This document shows positions 24,021 through 33,350 of a DNA stretch of 64,000 bases, piece after piece. Below the pieces are notes generated by a model. That model was not told the origin of the DNA. It saw only the letters and a list, made by a program, of their open reading frames with translations, and did no database searches. Position numbers and translations under genes: made by a program. The DNA is taken from contig NZ_LRBG01000010.1 of assembly GCF_001580545.1 (NCBI RefSeq), positions 87,647 to 151,646 of the forward strand. Direction: 5' to 3'. The stretch is from Paraburkholderia monticola. Lineage in GTDB: Bacteria > Pseudomonadota > Gammaproteobacteria > Burkholderiales > Burkholderiaceae. Every line of letters begins with the position of its first letter. Position 1 is the stretch's first letter.

Positions 24021-25721
24021 TTAACGCAGAGACGGTTTAGTTACTGCGATTTTACCAGCGTGTACCAGTTGGTGGCATTGGGGGTGAAGCAGTACCCGAT
24101 TAGACAGCGCGTCTGACCCGCCATGCATCCGATATTCCAGATGATGGTCGTGCCAACCCGTTTCGTCCGTTAGGGCACAGTTGCAGTGCGCACACAACCC
24201 GCTCTGCGATAGATACAGCGTGGCCCACTGCTTTCGATAACGCATCGAATTCACCATGCGTTCCTGCCGCAGTTTCTCGCTGTATTGCTCCAACATTGGA
24301 TCAAAGGGGTGGTAATCCCCTCGAATCTTCTTATGCCTTTTGATAACCGTACCGCTGATTTCGTACAGGTCAAAAAGCCCCTTACTGCCGTCTTCGCGAG
24401 TTATTGGAGCGGCGAACACCCAGTGTCGATCACCAATGGAGCAGAAGTATTTCTTCTTTATCCAACTGGTGCTCTTCTTAGGATGACGCCGCTTCGACCA
24501 CCGCCAAAGCCTCTTGAAAATCAGATGCTCCATGCGGCTGTACGCTTGCTTGGCAACCACGGGACTGTGGTACTGCGCCCAGCCCCGTAGCATCGGATTG
24601 AGCAAACGAATCAGATCCGCCTGCTTCACCGTCTTGTTGCCACTGATCGTATCCGCCACCTTGCGATAGAACGTTTGCACGTTCTTTTTGCTCGGCTTGA
24701 TGAGTAGCTTTCCCGAGTACTTCCGGAAGTTCCACCCAAGGAAATCAAAGCCTTGATCAATGTGAGTGATCCGCGTTTTCTCCTCCGACAGTTGCAGTCC
24801 TCGAGTTGCCAGGAATGCTTCCACCCAAGGCTTCACTTCGTTTTCCAGTATCTCTTTCGAGTCGCCGGTTATGACGAAGTCATCCGCGTATCGCACCACA
24901 TTCACCTTCAGCTTCTTTGCTTTTGCGATCCCAAATTTCGCATCAAGATGCGCAATCAGTTCACGTTCAAGCCCGTTCAGCGTCACGTTCGCCAGCGTAG
25001 GGGAGATGATCCCGCCCTGTGGCGTACCGGCCTCAGTCGCCTGTAACTGTCCTTTGTAAATCAGGCCAGCCTTCAACCATTTTCGGAGGATTGCCCTGTC
25101 CATCGGGACATGGTTCTCCAGCCAGTCATGATTGATGTAGTCGAAGCAGCCCTTGATGTCCGCCTCCAGTACCCAGCGGGCAGAACCGTGCTGAGACATG
25201 GCGACGAAAATCTGGGACATTGCATCAGCCGTCGAGCGACTTAACCTGAACCCATAAGAGTTTGGGTCACTCATCGATTCCGACACCGGTTCCAAGGCTA
25301 GCAGATACAAAGCTTGCATCGCCCTGTCCCGCATGGTTGGGATGCCCAAAGGGCGCTCCTTCCCATTGGCCTTGGGGATAAAGATTCTCCGTAAAGGCAG
25401 AGGCTTGTATCCACGTCGCGTCAACCGGTTGACGGCCTGCCATCGACTTTCAGGTGAATTCCAAAGCTCGCGATCGACTCCCGCCGTTCGCGCACCCTGG
25501 TTTTGCGTAACACGTCGTACCGCGTGCAGCTTTGCGGACAACGTGCGGGTCAACATCCGTTGCAGGGCTTTCACCCTGCGCCAGTCGCGTTCCCGCGTCG
25601 CCTTCGCAATTCGAATCTGCATCCCTCTCACGTTCCGTTCAACGCGACGCCAATCGATGGCGTGCCAGTTGTCCGGCGCGTGGGAAAGCGCAGATCGATC
25701 CTCGCGGATAGATACTTTCAT
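24021..25721 (-). CDS. ltrA: Group II intron reverse transcriptase/maturase with HNH endonuclease
   Basis: 566 residues. Order: N-terminal RT0 region, RT domain with VLEADIKGCFDYINHDWL (187-201), GTPQGGIISPTLAN (232-245) and the catalytic YADD at 278-281. The maturase (X) domain follows (FDFLGWNFRKYSGKLLIKPS; LNPMLRGWAQYHSPV). The C-terminus is an HNH nuclease (LCAHCNCALTD, HDHHLEYRMHGGSDALSNRVLLHPQCHQLVHAG). All catalytic elements look intact, so the intron may be mobile by target-primed retrohoming. AGGAG precedes the ATG. The protein splices and mobilises its own intron. Confidence 0.95.
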   Translation of the reverse strand: MKVSIREDRSALSHAPDNWHAIDWRRVERNVRGMQIRIAKATRERDWRRVKALQRMLTRTLSAKLHAVRRVTQNQGARTAGVDRELWNSPESRWQAVNRLTRRGYKPLPLRRIFIPKANGKERPLGIPTMRDRAMQALYLLALEPVSESMSDPNSYGFRLSRSTADAMSQIFVAMSQHGSARWVLEADIKGCFDYINHDWLENHVPMDRAILRKWLKAGLIYKGQLQATEAGTPQGGIISPTLANVTLNGLERELIAHLDAKFGIAKAKKLKVNVVRYADDFVITGDSKEILENEVKPWVEAFLATRGLQLSEEKTRITHIDQGFDFLGWNFRKYSGKLLIKPSKKNVQTFYRKVADTISGNKTVKQADLIRLLNPMLRGWAQYHSPVVAKQAYSRMEHLIFKRLWRWSKRRHPKKSTSWIKKKYFCSIGDRHWVFAAPITREDGSKGLFDLYEISGTVIKRHKKIRGDYHPFDPMLEQYSEKLRQERMVNSMRYRKQWATLYLSQSGLCAHCNCALTDETGWHDHHLEYRMHGGSDALSNRVLLHPQCHQLVHAGKIAVTKPSLR

Positions 25722-26813
25722 GCTGCTCTCCTGCTCGAAAAAAAAGTGAGACCCGAGCGAAGAACAGATCGCCCCTTGCGGGAGCTATCTGCTCCCGCAA
25801 GGGGGTTAAATACATACACTGACGGCTAGAGCAGCCGCCAACGATCACCAGTTTTTAGCGAAAGGTCCGTCAGCCGTCTTGCGACGGTAGACCAAACGGA
25901 AGTCTGCCCGCTTTCGCGTGGGGCAATGTCTCAGCCCCTATCCAAACCATTACAGTCTGGCGTTCGCTTTTTCCGTCCTCCCATACCCGCACAGTCAACA
26001 GCGTTCCTTGCGGTCCACCTGCCTGCAATGTTCCGCAGGCAACCATACGGGCTTACCACGTTCCCGATCCGTCACACGACTGATTTAGGTCCTGCCTCTT
26101 CCCCGGCGGCACCGATGACGACGTAACCCGTCCTACCAGCGAGTTAACCGGCCGCACACCTTTTGGTTGTTGCCTGTCAGCAGCTTTGGCAACGCCATTT
26201 TTACGAGGTTTATCAGCAGTTCACATATGTTGACCGTGTCAGTCAGCCAGCTCCTCAACCCCTTTTGCTGCTAGGAGTATCCAAGTGATCGCCTCACGGA
26301 GATCACTTGTCCGAGAACATCCGGAGGCTACTTTGTCAGAAGAGCTTCACACCCCACCGTTACCAGTGACGCATGTCTTCGTAGGCTACTGCTAGTCGTA
26401 TAACAGGTTCTCTGCCACAGCCGTACCAGTCGATAAGAACTATCCGACAGGCAGACCGAGGTTGAACAATGACGGATCGAGCTTGTCGCTCGCATCGAAG
26501 TGAGTACCCCTTCCAAAAGAAGGGGCAATTAGTAGACGCCACTCCGCTTTGTCAGCGGTTTGGTGCCGCTGACGAGGCGGAATCCGAGGATAATCGGATT
26601 AATACATAGCATGCGGCGTAAAGGCCGATGCACTCACGCAGAAAAATTAAGGACAAAAGTCCCCCAAACCCCCAGAGAAAAGTGGGTTTGATTGTCGATG
26701 CTCGTAACGTGAGCGAACGGTGCGTGTCGCACAATAGGCTGAAATGATAGCGGATTTCGCTAAGGGCGGCCGCAGCCGCGTCGCGCCAAGGGTTTTAGCT
26801 GCGGCGAGGCCGT

Positions 26814-27701
26814 TTATGCCGAGGCGGCGCGCAGCACGCCTCCGCTGATCCGCTCGATGCCGGCCAGATCGCGCTCCGAGCGGACCTCGGCAAAACCCCG
26901 CGCGCTGAGCAATGCGCGCACGGCTTCGGCCTGGTCGTAGCCGTGCTCGATCCACAGCACGCCATCGGCGGTGAGACGCTCGGGCGCGCCGGCGACGATC
27001 GCGCGGATCGCGCTGAGGCCGTCGGCTTCGTCGGTGAGCGCGCCGCGCGGCTCGAAGCGTAAATCGCCTTCGCACAGATGCGGGTCGCCGCTCGCGATAT
27101 ACGGCGGATTGCTGACGATCGCGTCGAAACGCAACGCGGCATCGAGCGAGCCGTACCAATCGCTGGACAGGAACGCGATGGCGCCGCCCGGGCGCTTCGC
27201 GTCGAGCAGGCGCGCGCCGTTGTGCGTGGCGACCGCGAGCGCATCGGCCGAACGGTCGAGCGCCCAGACCTGCGCGTCGGGCCGCATCGACGCGATCGCC
27301 ACCGCGATGGCGCCGGTTCCGGTGCCGAGATCGAGCACCAGCGGACGCGGCCGAGGTTCGATCGCCGCGAGCGCGGTCTCGACCAGCAGTTCGGTTTCGG
27401 GGCGCGGAATCAGCACGTGCGGCGTAACCTCGAACTCCAGCCCGAAAAACTCGCGCGCACCGACGAGCTGCGCAACCGGCTCGCCGGCGAGGCGCCGCGC
27501 TTCGAGCGCGCGATAACGCTCGACCCCTTCGCGCTCGAGCGGCTCCTCGCCGCGCGTGATCAGTTGCGTGCGTCGCCAGCCGAGCACGTGCGTGAGCAGA
27601 ATCCGCGCTTCGAGCGCCGGCAACGGCGACGTGCGCAACAGCGCAGCGGCCGTGGCGGGCGAAGCGGAGGAGTCGAGCGGGGCTGGGGCGGCGTCGGTCA
27701 T
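26814..27701 (-). CDS. prmC: Release factor glutamine methyltransferase PrmC
   Basis: 295 residues. An N-terminal helical domain (LEARILLTHVLGWRRTQLITRGEEPL) recognises the release factor. The catalytic domain has LVLDLGTGTGAIAVAIAS and the NPPYIASGDPHL motif, which binds the substrate glutamine. PrmC methylates the GGQ glutamine of RF1 and RF2. Directly upstream on the same strand, 11 bases away, lies prfA, its substrate gene; the pair is a conserved operon. The group II intron begins about 80 bases downstream of the stop. Confidence 0.95.
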   Translation of the reverse strand: MTDAAPAPLDSSASPATAAALLRTSPLPALEARILLTHVLGWRRTQLITRGEEPLEREGVERYRALEARRLAGEPVAQLVGAREFFGLEFEVTPHVLIPRPETELLVETALAAIEPRPRPLVLDLGTGTGAIAVAIASMRPDAQVWALDRSADALAVATHNGARLLDAKRPGGAIAFLSSDWYGSLDAALRFDAIVSNPPYIASGDPHLCEGDLRFEPRGALTDEADGLSAIRAIVAGAPERLTADGVLWIEHGYDQAEAVRALLSARGFAEVRSERDLAGIERISGGVLRAASA

Positions 27702-27711
27702 TGGCGGGGCG

Positions 27712-28794
27712 TTAGTCCGCGTCGCCGAGCGAGGCCAGCAGTTCGGCCTGATGTTCGCTGACGAGCGCCGCGATCAGTTCGTCGAGATCGCCGTCCATGA
27801 TCGCGTCGAGGCGGTACAGCGTCAGGTTGATGCGGTGATCGGTGAGGCGTCCCTGCGGGAAGTTGTAGGTGCGAATCCGTTCCGAGCGGTCGCCCGAGCC
27901 GATCAGGTTCTTGCGCGTCGCCGCTTCCTTCGCCTGCTGCTCGTGCGCCTGCTTGTCCTTGATGCGGGCGGCGAGCACCTTCAGCGCGCGATCCTTGTTC
28001 TTGTGCTGCGAACGGTCGTCCTGACATTCGACGACGATGCCGGTCGGCAAGTGCGTGACGCGCACCGCCGAATCGGTCTTGTTGATGTGCTGGCCGCCCG
28101 CGCCGGACGCGCGAAACGTGTCGATCCGCAGATCGGCCGGATTGATCTCGACTTCGCCGATCTCGTCCGCTTCAGGCATCACCGCGACCGTGCACGCCGA
28201 GGTGTGAATGCGGCCCTGCGTTTCGGTAGCCGGCACGCGCTGCACACGGTGTCCGCCCGACTCGAACTTGAGCTTGGAATACGCGGCGTCGCCGGCGATT
28301 CGGACGATCACTTCGCGATAGCCGCCGAGATCCGATTCGCTCGCCGACATCATCTCGACCTGCCAGCGATTGCGCTCGGCATAGCGCAGATACATGCGCA
28401 GCAGATCCCCCGCGAACAGCGCGGATTCGTCGCCGCCGGTGCCCGCGCGGATTTCGAGGAAGATGTTGCGGTCGTCGTTCGGGTCCTTCGGCAGCAGCAT
28501 TTTCTGCAACTCGACGCCGAGCGTGTCCATGCGATCGCGCGCCGCACGGATCTCCTCTTCGGCGAAATCACGCATCGACGCGTCGGCGAGCAGCTCCTGC
28601 GCGGTGGTCGCGTCGTTCTGCGCCTGACGCCACAGCCCGTATTGCTCGACGACCGGCCCCAGCTCCGCGTGCTCGCGCGTGAGCTTGCGATATTGGTCGA
28701 GGTTGGCGGTGATGTCCTCGCGGCTCAACAGGTCGTTCAGTTCGGCCAGCCGGGTGGTCAGCTGGTCGAGCTTGCGTTGCATGCTCGTTTTCAT
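27712..28794 (-). CDS. prfA: Peptide chain release factor 1
   Basis: 360 residues from [12 protein letters not shown]; 24 upstream in-frame codons from 28866 are not favoured because RF1 proteins typically start here and have this length. The GGQ catalytic loop is in [24 protein letters not shown]. The stop-codon-recognition domain is present upstream ([22 protein letters not shown]). RF1 reads UAA and UAG and triggers peptidyl-tRNA hydrolysis at the ribosome. It lies between hemA and prmC, the common proteobacterial hemA-prfA-prmC order. Confidence 0.95.
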   Translation of the reverse strand: MKTSMQRKLDQLTTRLAELNDLLSREDITANLDQYRKLTREHAELGPVVEQYGLWRQAQNDATTAQELLADASMRDFAEEEIRAARDRMDTLGVELQKMLLPKDPNDDRNIFLEIRAGTGGDESALFAGDLLRMYLRYAERNRWQVEMMSASESDLGGYREVIVRIAGDAAYSKLKFESGGHRVQRVPATETQGRIHTSACTVAVMPEADEIGEVEINPADLRIDTFRASGAGGQHINKTDSAVRVTHLPTGIVVECQDDRSQHKNKDRALKVLAARIKDKQAHEQQAKEAATRKNLIGSGDRSERIRTYNFPQGRLTDHRINLTLYRLDAIMDGDLDELIAALVSEHQAELLASLGDAD

Positions 28795-28914
28795 CGGGCG
28801 GGTAGCGGAGCGGACTCCGGAAAGGATGCGGCCAGGGGAACGGGTGAATGCCCGGGACTGAAGCACTTAGCGAGCCACGACGGTGGCGCGCGGGGTGCGG
28901 CGAGAACTGCGCCG

Positions 28915-30201
28915 CTAACGCTCGGAGGAGCCGGAGTGTTTGTAGAAGCCGCTCATCAACGCGATCAGCTTGTCGCGGTTGTCGCTGTCGGCGCGATTCA
29001 GCGCGTGCGTGGGACCGTGGATCAGCTTGTTGGTGAGCGATTGCGACAGCGCTTCGAGCACCGCGGCCGGGTCGTCGCCGCGCGCGAGCATTTTTTGCGC
29101 GCGCTCGACTTCCACGCGGCGCAGTGCGTCAGCCTGCGTATGCATATGGCGGATTACCGGCACGATGCTGCGCTGGTCGAGCCATTGCATGAAGGTCTGC
29201 ACGCGCGTTTCGATGATCGCTTCGGCCTGCGCGACCGCGGCCTGGCGCGACGCATTGCCTTCGCGGACGATCGCGCCGAGGTCGTCGACGGTATAAAGGA
29301 ACACGTCTTCGAGCTGGCCGGCTTCGGGCTCGATGTCGCGCGGCACCGCGAGGTCGACCATGAAAATAGGGCGGTGGCGGCGTGCCTTCACCGCGCGTTC
29401 GACCGCGCCAAGCCCGATGATCGGCAACGTGGACGCGGTGCACGACACGATGATGTCGAATTCATGCATCCGCGCGGGCAGCTCGGAGAGCGGAATGGCG
29501 CGGCCGTTGAAGCGCTCGGCGAGCCGCATGCCGCGCTCGGCGGTACGGTTCGCGACGACGAGCTCACGCGGATGCTGGGCGGCGAAGTGCGTCGCGCACA
29601 GTTCGATCATTTCACCAGCACCGATGAATAGCACGCGCTGGTTCGAGATCTTGTCGAAAATGCGTTGCGCGAGGCGTACCGCGGCGGCGGCCATCGACAC
29701 CGACTGCGCGCCGATTTCGGTCGTGCTGCGGACTTCCTTCGCGACGGCGAACGTGCGTTGAAACAGCTGGTTCAGATAAGTGCCGAGTGCACCGGCTTCG
29801 GACGCGGTGCGCACCGCATCTTTCATTTGTCCGACGATCTGCGTTTCACCGAGCACCATCGAATCAAGCCCCGATGCGACGCGGAACGCATGCCGCACCG
29901 CTTCGGACTGCGGCAACGCGTAGACGTGCGGCGCGAGTTCGTCGATGGGCAGGTGGTGGTACCTGGACAGCCACTGGATCGCGGCTTCGCGCGCGGCGAG
30001 GTCGTCGGTCGCGCAGTAGAGCTCGGTACGGTTGCAGGTGGACAGAATGGCCGCTTCGGGCGCGTTGGGGGCCATGCGGCCCAGCCAGATGCCTTTGAAC
30101 GTGTCCAATGCGGGCTTGATCTGTTCGAGCGGAAACGCCACGCGTTCGCGCAAGGCGACAGGCGCAGTGTGGTGGTTGATTCCGATCGTAAGGAGCTGCA
30201 T
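28915..30201 (-). CDS. hemA: Glutamyl-tRNA reductase
   Basis: 428 residues. Nucleophilic Cys56 sits in [14 protein letters not shown]; the N-terminal [20 protein letters not shown] and NADPH-binding [17 protein letters not shown] are present. The dimerisation helices at the C-terminus ([34 protein letters not shown]) are intact. It makes glutamate-1-semialdehyde, the first step of haem synthesis via the C5 route. It leads the hemA-prfA-prmC cluster; the 80 bases upstream separate it from the response regulator gene. Confidence 0.95.
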   Translation of the reverse strand: MQLLTIGINHHTAPVALRERVAFPLEQIKPALDTFKGIWLGRMAPNAPEAAILSTCNRTELYCATDDLAAREAAIQWLSRYHHLPIDELAPHVYALPQSEAVRHAFRVASGLDSMVLGETQIVGQMKDAVRTASEAGALGTYLNQLFQRTFAVAKEVRSTTEIGAQSVSMAAAAVRLAQRIFDKISNQRVLFIGAGEMIELCATHFAAQHPRELVVANRTAERGMRLAERFNGRAIPLSELPARMHEFDIIVSCTASTLPIIGLGAVERAVKARRHRPIFMVDLAVPRDIEPEAGQLEDVFLYTVDDLGAIVREGNASRQAAVAQAEAIIETRVQTFMQWLDQRSIVPVIRHMHTQADALRRVEVERAQKMLARGDDPAAVLEALSQSLTNKLIHGPTHALNRADSDNRDKLIALMSGFYKHSGSSER

Positions 30202-30281
30202 TTGAGGGGAGCTATCGTTCAGGCCTATATTATAGCGTTTCCACGATTCTCACATCCTGGCGGCCGTATACCCCGCATGCG

Positions 30282-30992
30282 TCAGCTCGCGCCTGTCAGG
30301 TTCTCCGGCGGAATCGGGTCGAGTTGATAACCGTAACCATAGACCGGCGTCAGCGCGTAGCCAAGCTCCGGGCGCAGTTGCAGCTTGCTGCGCACGCGCG
30401 AGACGTGGGTGTCGATGGTGCGTGACTTTACGTCGCGACGGCGCGACCACACGGTTTCGAGGATATGCGCGCGCGACACTGGCCGCGCCTGATTGTTGAA
30501 CAGCAGCAGCGCGAGGCGGAATTCCTTCGGCGTCAGGATGACGGTCAGCTCGCGAAAGCTCACCGCGAAACTCGCCGCGTCGAATGTATAGCCGCCGATC
30601 ACGTCGCGCCGCCGGTTGGGAGGGCGACGCACGCCCGCGCGACGCTGCAGCGCCTCGACGCGCGCGAGCATTTCGGGGCCACGCACAGGCTTGCTCAGGC
30701 AGTCGTCGGCGCCGGCGTGCAGCGCGGCGACGATCTGGCTCTCGCGCGGAGCCACGATCAGCATCATGACGGGCAGCCCCGGCAAAATGGAGCGCGCGCG
30801 CGGGATCACGTCTTCGGCGCAATGGTCACCGGCCCAGCTCTCGGTGATGAGCAGGTCGAAAAATTCGTCGGTGGCGCACTGCAGGAAGGTGGTGCTGGTG
30901 GTGAAGTGCTGGCACACGTGACCGCCGGCGAAAATGAGCCGGTCGACCAGTTTGGCGTGTTGCACGTCCGGTTCGATAAGGGCGATGCGCAT
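30282..30992 (-). CDS. OmpR-type response regulator with a degenerate receiver
   Basis: 236 residues. An N-terminal receiver-like domain (1-115) precedes a winged-helix DNA-binding domain (IGGYTFDAASFAVSFRELTVILTPKEFRLALLLFNNQARPVSRAHILETVW...SRTIDTHVSRVRSKLQL). In the receiver the strand-3 phospho-aspartate position reads FDLLITESW, so Glu51 replaces the usual Asp, and the strand-4 switch Thr/Ser appears as Val in MMLIVAP. The conserved Lys in DCLSKPV is kept. The regulator is thus unlikely to be switched by ordinary phosphorylation. No histidine kinase is adjacent. Its target genes are unknown. Confidence 0.85.
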   Translation of the reverse strand: MRIALIEPDVQHAKLVDRLIFAGGHVCQHFTTSTTFLQCATDEFFDLLITESWAGDHCAEDVIPRARSILPGLPVMMLIVAPRESQIVAALHAGADDCLSKPVRGPEMLARVEALQRRAGVRRPPNRRRDVIGGYTFDAASFAVSFRELTVILTPKEFRLALLLFNNQARPVSRAHILETVWSRRRDVKSRTIDTHVSRVRSKLQLRPELGYALTPVYGYGYQLDPIPPENLTGAS

Positions 30993-31130
30993 GGCTCGGC
31001 GTCAGCCTGGCAACGGGCGGAGTACAGGCTTTTCGTCAGACCGACAACTTGCCTAAGCACACCCCGACCCCTAAACTCAACCGCTATGCGGAAAGCGCCG
31101 TGCTGAACTTCTATAGTTAAGGAGGCAAAA

Positions 31131-31220
31131 ATGCTAGCCTTGGCTGCTTATTCCGCCTATGAGACGAATCTGAAATTGATTTTGCCGTGTTTGAGCGCCC
31201 AGTCTGGAGCCCACGCCTGA
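31131..31220 (+). CDS. 29-residue small ORF coupled to a membrane protein
   Basis: ATG 31131 stands 5 bases after AAGGAGG (31119-31125), one of the strongest ribosome sites in the window. It opens a frame MLALAAYSAYETNLKLILPCLSAQSGAHA and stops at TGA 31218-31220. That stop overlaps the next gene's ATG (31220) as TGATG, the classic arrangement for translational coupling. It may be a leader peptide that feeds ribosomes into the membrane gene. No family is recognised. It is too short for routine gene calls. Confidence 0.6.
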   Translation: MLALAAYSAYETNLKLILPCLSAQSGAHA

Positions 31221-31486
31221 TGGGTTGGCCAGGCATTCTCGTGCTCGGCGTCGTGATCGGCCTCGCGGGTTGGGGGTTGCATCCGCTGCGCGCGACGAGC
31301 CGCGCCCGCTGGTGGGTCGCGTTGTTGGCCGGCGTGCTTGGCGCGAGCGTCGCGCGCATGGCCGGCAATGTGACAGGTCTCTTCCATGACGGCGACATGC
31401 TCGAATGGCTGGTATGCACCGCCTTTGCGCTGATCGCCGTCGCCGTGACGGTCGGCCTTTTTTCGCGCCGATCAATCCGTCGATGA
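31220..31486 (+). CDS. Small membrane protein, about three transmembrane segments
   Basis: 88 residues from MGWPGILVLGVVIGLAGWGLHPL. The hydrophobic segments are WPGILVLGVVIGLAGWGL, WWVALLAGVLGASVARMAG and WLVCTAFALIAVAVTVGLF. The glycine-rich small-helix pattern resembles the GlsB/YeaQ/YmgE stress-associated family, but the identity is uncertain. It has no clear ribosome site of its own; the preceding 29-codon ORF ends on its start codon, so translation is probably coupled. An in-frame GTG at 31187 is a less likely start. pepP-type aminopeptidase follows after 18 bases. Confidence 0.65.
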   Translation: MGWPGILVLGVVIGLAGWGLHPLRATSRARWWVALLAGVLGASVARMAGNVTGLFHDGDMLEWLVCTAFALIAVAVTVGLFSRRSIRR

Positions 31487-31504
31487 ATCCTTGCAGGTAA
31501 CTCC

Positions 31505-33319
31505 ATGAACGCCCGACTTCCCGAAACCTCCTCCATTCCCGAGCGCCTCGCGAGCCTGCGCGCCGCGATGGCGCATGAAGGCATCGCCGCTTACCTCGTG
31601 CCGTCCGCCGATCCGCACCTGTCCGAGTATCTGCCGGGTCGCTGGCAGGGCCGTCAGTGGCTGTCCGGCTTCACCGGCTCGGCCGGCACATTGGTCGTGA
31701 CCGCCGATTTCGCCGGCGTCTGGACCGACAGCCGCTACTGGGAACAGGCGAGCGCGCAGCTCGCCGGGACCGGTGTCCAGCTGATGAAGATGACCGGTGG
31801 CCAATTGACCACGCCGCATTTCGAATGGCTCGCGCAGAACGTCCCGAGCGGTGGGACCGTCGCCGTGGACGGCGCGGTGCTCGGCGTCGCGGCGGCGCGT
31901 GCCCTGAGCGCGACGCTGAACGCGCGTGGCGTGCAATTGCGCACTGATGTCGACCTGTTCGACGCGATCTGGGCGCAGCGTCCGACGCTACCTACCGACG
32001 CCGTCTTCGAGCACGCCGCGCCGCAAGCGGGCGTCGCGCGGGCGGCCAAGCTCGCGCAGGTGCGTCGCGCGATGGCCGACAAAGGCGCGCAGTGGCACTT
32101 CATCTCGACGCTCGACGACCTCGCGTGGCTGCTGAACCTGCGCGGCGCCGACGTCAGCTACAACCCGGTGTTCGTCGCCCATGCGCTGATCGGCGCGGAT
32201 CGGGCGTCGCTCTTTATCGCCGACGGCAAGGTGTCGCCGGCGCTCGCCGAAGTGCTCGCGCGCGACGGCATCAGCGTCGAGCCATACGCGCAAGCCGCCG
32301 GCGCGCTCGCCGCGCTGCCGGCCGGCAGCACGCTGCTGATCGATCCGCGCCGGATCACCTACGGCTCGCTGCAGGCGGTGCCGTCGTCGGTCAAGGTGGT
32401 CGAGGCGGTCAATCCGTCCACTTTCCTGAAGTCGTGCAAGACCGCCGCCGACGCCGCGCACGTGCGCGCAACGATGGAGCAGGACGGCGCCGCGCTCGCC
32501 GAATTCTTCGCGTGGTTCGAAAGCGCGCTGGGCCGCGAGCGCATCACCGAGCTGACGATCGACGAACATCTGACGGCCGCCCGCGCGCGCCGTCCCGGCT
32601 TCGTGTCGCTGAGCTTCGCGACGATCGCGGGCTTCAACGCGAACGGCGCGATGCCGCACTATCGCGCGACCGAGGAGTCGCATGCGGTGATCGAAGGCAA
32701 CGGCCTGCTGCTGATCGACTCGGGCGGCCAGTATCTGAGCGGCACGACCGATATCACGCGCGTCGTCCCGATCGGCACGCCGAGCAATGAACAGCGGCGT
32801 GACTTCACCGTCGTGCTGAAGGGCATGATCGCGCTGTCGCGCGCGCAATTCCCGCGTGGTATCCGCTCACCGATGCTCGACGCGATCGCGCGCGCGCCGA
32901 TCTGGCAAGCGGGCGCGGACTACGGTCACGGCACCGGCCACGGGGTCGGCTACTTCCTGAACGTGCACGAAGGCCCGCAGGTGATCTCGCACTACGCGCC
33001 GGCCGAACCGTGGACCGCGATGGAGGAGGGCATGATCACGTCGAACGAGCCGGGTCTATATCGGCCGGGCAAGTGGGGTGTGCGCATCGAAAACCTCGTG
33101 CTCAATGTCGCCGCGGAAAAGACTGAATTCGGCGATTTCCTGAAGTTCGAAACGCTGACGCTGTGCCCGATCGACACGCGCTGCATCGAGCTGTCGCTGC
33201 TGCGCGAGGACGAGCGCGCCTGGCTCAACGCGTATCACGAGACGGTGCGCACGCGCCTCGCGCCGCACGTGTCGGGCGACGCGAAGGCGTGGCTCGAACT
33301 GCGCACGCAACCGATCTGA
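31505..33319 (+). CDS. Xaa-Pro aminopeptidase, M24B family
   Basis: 604 residues, the long form with two creatinase-like N-terminal domains (residues 1-310) before the catalytic pita-bread domain. Metal-site segments are LLIDSGGQYLSGTTDITRVV (two Asp), GHGTGHGVGYFLNVHEGPQ (His), TSNEPGLYRPGKWGVRIENL (Glu) and the following Glu. It removes N-terminal residues before proline using two divalent metals. A cytoplasmic location is likely because there is no signal peptide. The ATG follows a weak GCAGG site. It probably shares a transcript with the HAD gene 31 bases downstream. Confidence 0.92.
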   Translation: MNARLPETSSIPERLASLRAAMAHEGIAAYLVPSADPHLSEYLPGRWQGRQWLSGFTGSAGTLVVTADFAGVWTDSRYWEQASAQLAGTGVQLMKMTGGQLTTPHFEWLAQNVPSGGTVAVDGAVLGVAAARALSATLNARGVQLRTDVDLFDAIWAQRPTLPTDAVFEHAAPQAGVARAAKLAQVRRAMADKGAQWHFISTLDDLAWLLNLRGADVSYNPVFVAHALIGADRASLFIADGKVSPALAEVLARDGISVEPYAQAAGALAALPAGSTLLIDPRRITYGSLQAVPSSVKVVEAVNPSTFLKSCKTAADAAHVRATMEQDGAALAEFFAWFESALGRERITELTIDEHLTAARARRPGFVSLSFATIAGFNANGAMPHYRATEESHAVIEGNGLLLIDSGGQYLSGTTDITRVVPIGTPSNEQRRDFTVVLKGMIALSRAQFPRGIRSPMLDAIARAPIWQAGADYGHGTGHGVGYFLNVHEGPQVISHYAPAEPWTAMEEGMITSNEPGLYRPGKWGVRIENLVLNVAAEKTEFGDFLKFETLTLCPIDTRCIELSLLREDERAWLNAYHETVRTRLAPHVSGDAKAWLELRTQPI

Positions 33320-33350
33320 ACGCAACGAAAACCTTCCAGGCGGAGCGTGC

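Larger units (their letters stand above)
23925..26732 (-). mobile_element. Group II intron, complete, between prmC and grxD
   Basis: On the minus strand the 5' end reads GTGCGACACGCACC, matching the group II GUGYG rule. The 3' end has a 34-nt domain V and a domain VI hairpin (11-bp GC-rich stem, GCGA loop). Domain VI ends CUACCCUAC, in which the first A of CTA is bulged seven nucleotides from the proposed end, the expected branch-point position. The roughly 1 kb from 25722 to 26732 holds the ribozyme domains I-IV. The maturase gene lies in domain IV. GC content is visibly lower than the flanks. Ends were set by eye and the 3' end could differ by a few bases. The intron has the same orientation as the host operon. 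Confidence 0.88.

Noticed and set aside
25926..26126. 66-codon plus-strand frame in the intron RNA
   Set aside because: It is antisense to the ribozyme domains and has no ribosome site or conservation sign.
27556..29631. 691-codon plus-strand frame opposite prmC, prfA and hemA
   Set aside because: It spans three known genes on the other strand; its length results from scarce stop codons in GC-rich antisense DNA.
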